From the NCBI GenBank assembly GCA_023256295.1, contig JAGDXH010000027.1, forward strand, positions 1,774 to 7,303: DNA of 5,530 nucleotides. Direction: 5' to 3'. Positions 4,841 to 5,530 of the stretch are shown in pieces (positions within the stretch are counted from its first letter, which is position 1; every line of letters begins with the position of its first letter). A program made the position numbers and the translations under genes. Below the pieces are notes generated by a model. That model saw only the letters and a list, made by a program, of their open reading frames with translations, was not told where the DNA came from and ran no database searches. This DNA is from Thermoproteati archaeon (GTDB taxonomy: Archaea; Thermoproteota; Thermoprotei_A; Marsarchaeales; UBA168).

Positions 4841-5530
4841 ATGCGTTTCTCCTTGGCGGCGGGGTTTCTGCTGGCCATAGCGTTGCTGGATGTCCCAACG
4901 TACCCTGCCTCGGCCGTCCAGACAGCCTACGTCGTTCCTGCCGCATCACCGGTCTTCATGGGAAGCGGTGGTCCCTACGTTGCGACGGTGTACCTGTATG
5001 CCGTGAACCCGTTGGGATGGCCAGTAAGGCTTCGCTTGGACTTTTCCGGTGCCAACGTGAGCGCGTCACCGCGCAGCATGGAGCTTAACATGTCATCCTT
5101 GAGCTATCAGCTCGTGGGAGTTTCCGTCACGGTTCCCGGCCGGCCGGGCAGTTACGAGCTCGGTTACTCTTGGTCAAGCGGAGGCTTCTCTAGCAACGGC
5201 ACCTTGCAGGTCGACGTGCTTCAGGTGGTGGAGGAGGGAGAGTTGATAGACGTTTCAGCTCCGTACGCGCTGAACCTTCAGCCAGGTCAGGATGTTCAGG
5301 TCCCCATCTACGTGGAAGAAACCCAAGCGAAGGGAACTCCGTCTGCCGGATCTACCTTTTATGAAGAGATAGATGTTCCAGCTGGGTCTCCCTCTGAGGT
5401 ACTCCTGAAGCCCATCCCCCTTGCGGTCAAAGAAGAGAATCAGACCTTGGAGCTCTATGCTTGGCTGCCATACAGGGTTGCCAGTTACAGTGGCGACGGG
5501 CTGCTTCTGGACGCGCAGACAGCTCAGGAA
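4841..5530 (+). CDS. Secreted, beta-rich surface protein with signal peptide (3' end outside window)
   Basis: The frame is open for 230 codons from ATG 4841 to the window edge without a stop. The start is well fixed: an in-frame TGA lies only 7 bases upstream, at 4832-4834. The N-terminus is a classic Sec signal peptide, with Arg2, a hydrophobic core (LAAGFLLAIALL) and an AxA-type cleavage site after PASA (residue 25), so the protein is exported. The mature part has alternating hydrophobic/polar strands, many Val, Ser, Gly and Pro, no Cys, and PGxY-like turns (RPGSYELGYSW, 101-111), suggesting one or two Ig-like beta-sandwich modules. Four N-glycosylation sequons occur, at Asn72, Asn83, Asn119 and Asn200, as expected for archaeal surface glycoproteins. 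I do not recognise the family. An S-layer, adhesin or membrane-anchored surface protein is possible, and a C-terminal anchor would lie beyond the window. No clear Shine-Dalgarno or TATA box precedes it, so it may be co-transcribed with the MFS gene. Confidence 0.78.
   Translation, partial: MRFSLAAGFLLAIALLDVPTYPASAVQTAYVVPAASPVFMGSGGPYVATVYLYAVNPLGWPVRLRLDFSGANVSASPRSMELNMSSLSYQLVGVSVTVPGRPGSYELGYSWSSGGFSSNGTLQVDVLQVVEEGELIDVSAPYALNLQPGQDVQVPIYVEETQAKGTPSAGSTFYEEIDVPAGSPSEVLLKPIPLAVKEENQTLELYAWLPYRVASYSGDGLLLDAQTAQE

Noticed and set aside
4554..4949. Minus-strand ORF of 131 codons over the MFS 3' end
   Set aside because: It is antisense to conserved MFS helices, rich in Arg and Pro as is typical of shadow frames in GC-rich DNA, and without motifs.
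4822..5088. Plus-strand ORF of 88 codons after the MFS gene
   Set aside because: It is out of frame with the secreted-protein gene at 4841, whose signal peptide and long open frame are far better supported.

Overview
The window looks like a piece of an archaeal genome. The genes belong to families common in archaea: a DUF354 GT-B-like protein, a myo-inositol-1-phosphate-synthase relative, an isoprenyl diphosphate synthase, and a DHH phosphoesterase. AT-rich TATA-like boxes lie about 25-30 bases upstream of several start codons, and Shine-Dalgarno sequences are absent there. That pattern fits leaderless transcription. By eye the DNA is moderately GC-rich. I cannot assign a lineage below 'archaeon'.

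Layout. Bases 1-82 hold at most the tail of an unidentified plus-strand gene. A complete DUF354 gene runs leftward (83-1141). It is divergent from a 266-residue inositol-1-phosphate-synthase-like gene (1221-2021, +). About 100 bases after that comes a polyprenyl (GGPP-type) synthase gene (2121-2711, +), which stops at 196 residues, before its second aspartate-rich motif. A DHH phosphoesterase gene comes from the opposite strand (3521 leftward). Its recognisable sequence ends near 2703, and its reading frame then runs on antisense through the synthase gene to 2430. Divergent from it is an Fsr-like MFS transporter (3577-4791, +), followed by a secreted, probably glycosylated surface protein (4841 to the window edge, open at 3').

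The main anomaly is at about 2696-2705. The 3' ends of two convergent genes are joined tail to tail, and both have lost C-terminal sequence that their families need: the second DDxxD of the prenyl synthase and the GGGH-type end of the DHH protein. No alternative frame restores either one. This is either a real deletion that removed both ends and the spacer between them, or an assembly or cloning chimera.

How the genes may work together. The inositol-phosphate-synthase-like gene and the prenyl synthase lie in tandem and could supply the headgroup and the isoprenoid chain of archaeal ether lipids. However, the first has lost recognisable NAD-binding and catalytic features, and the second is truncated. 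The remaining genes look like unrelated neighbours. I saw no tRNA, rRNA, CRISPR array, insertion sequence or obvious new multi-gene system.
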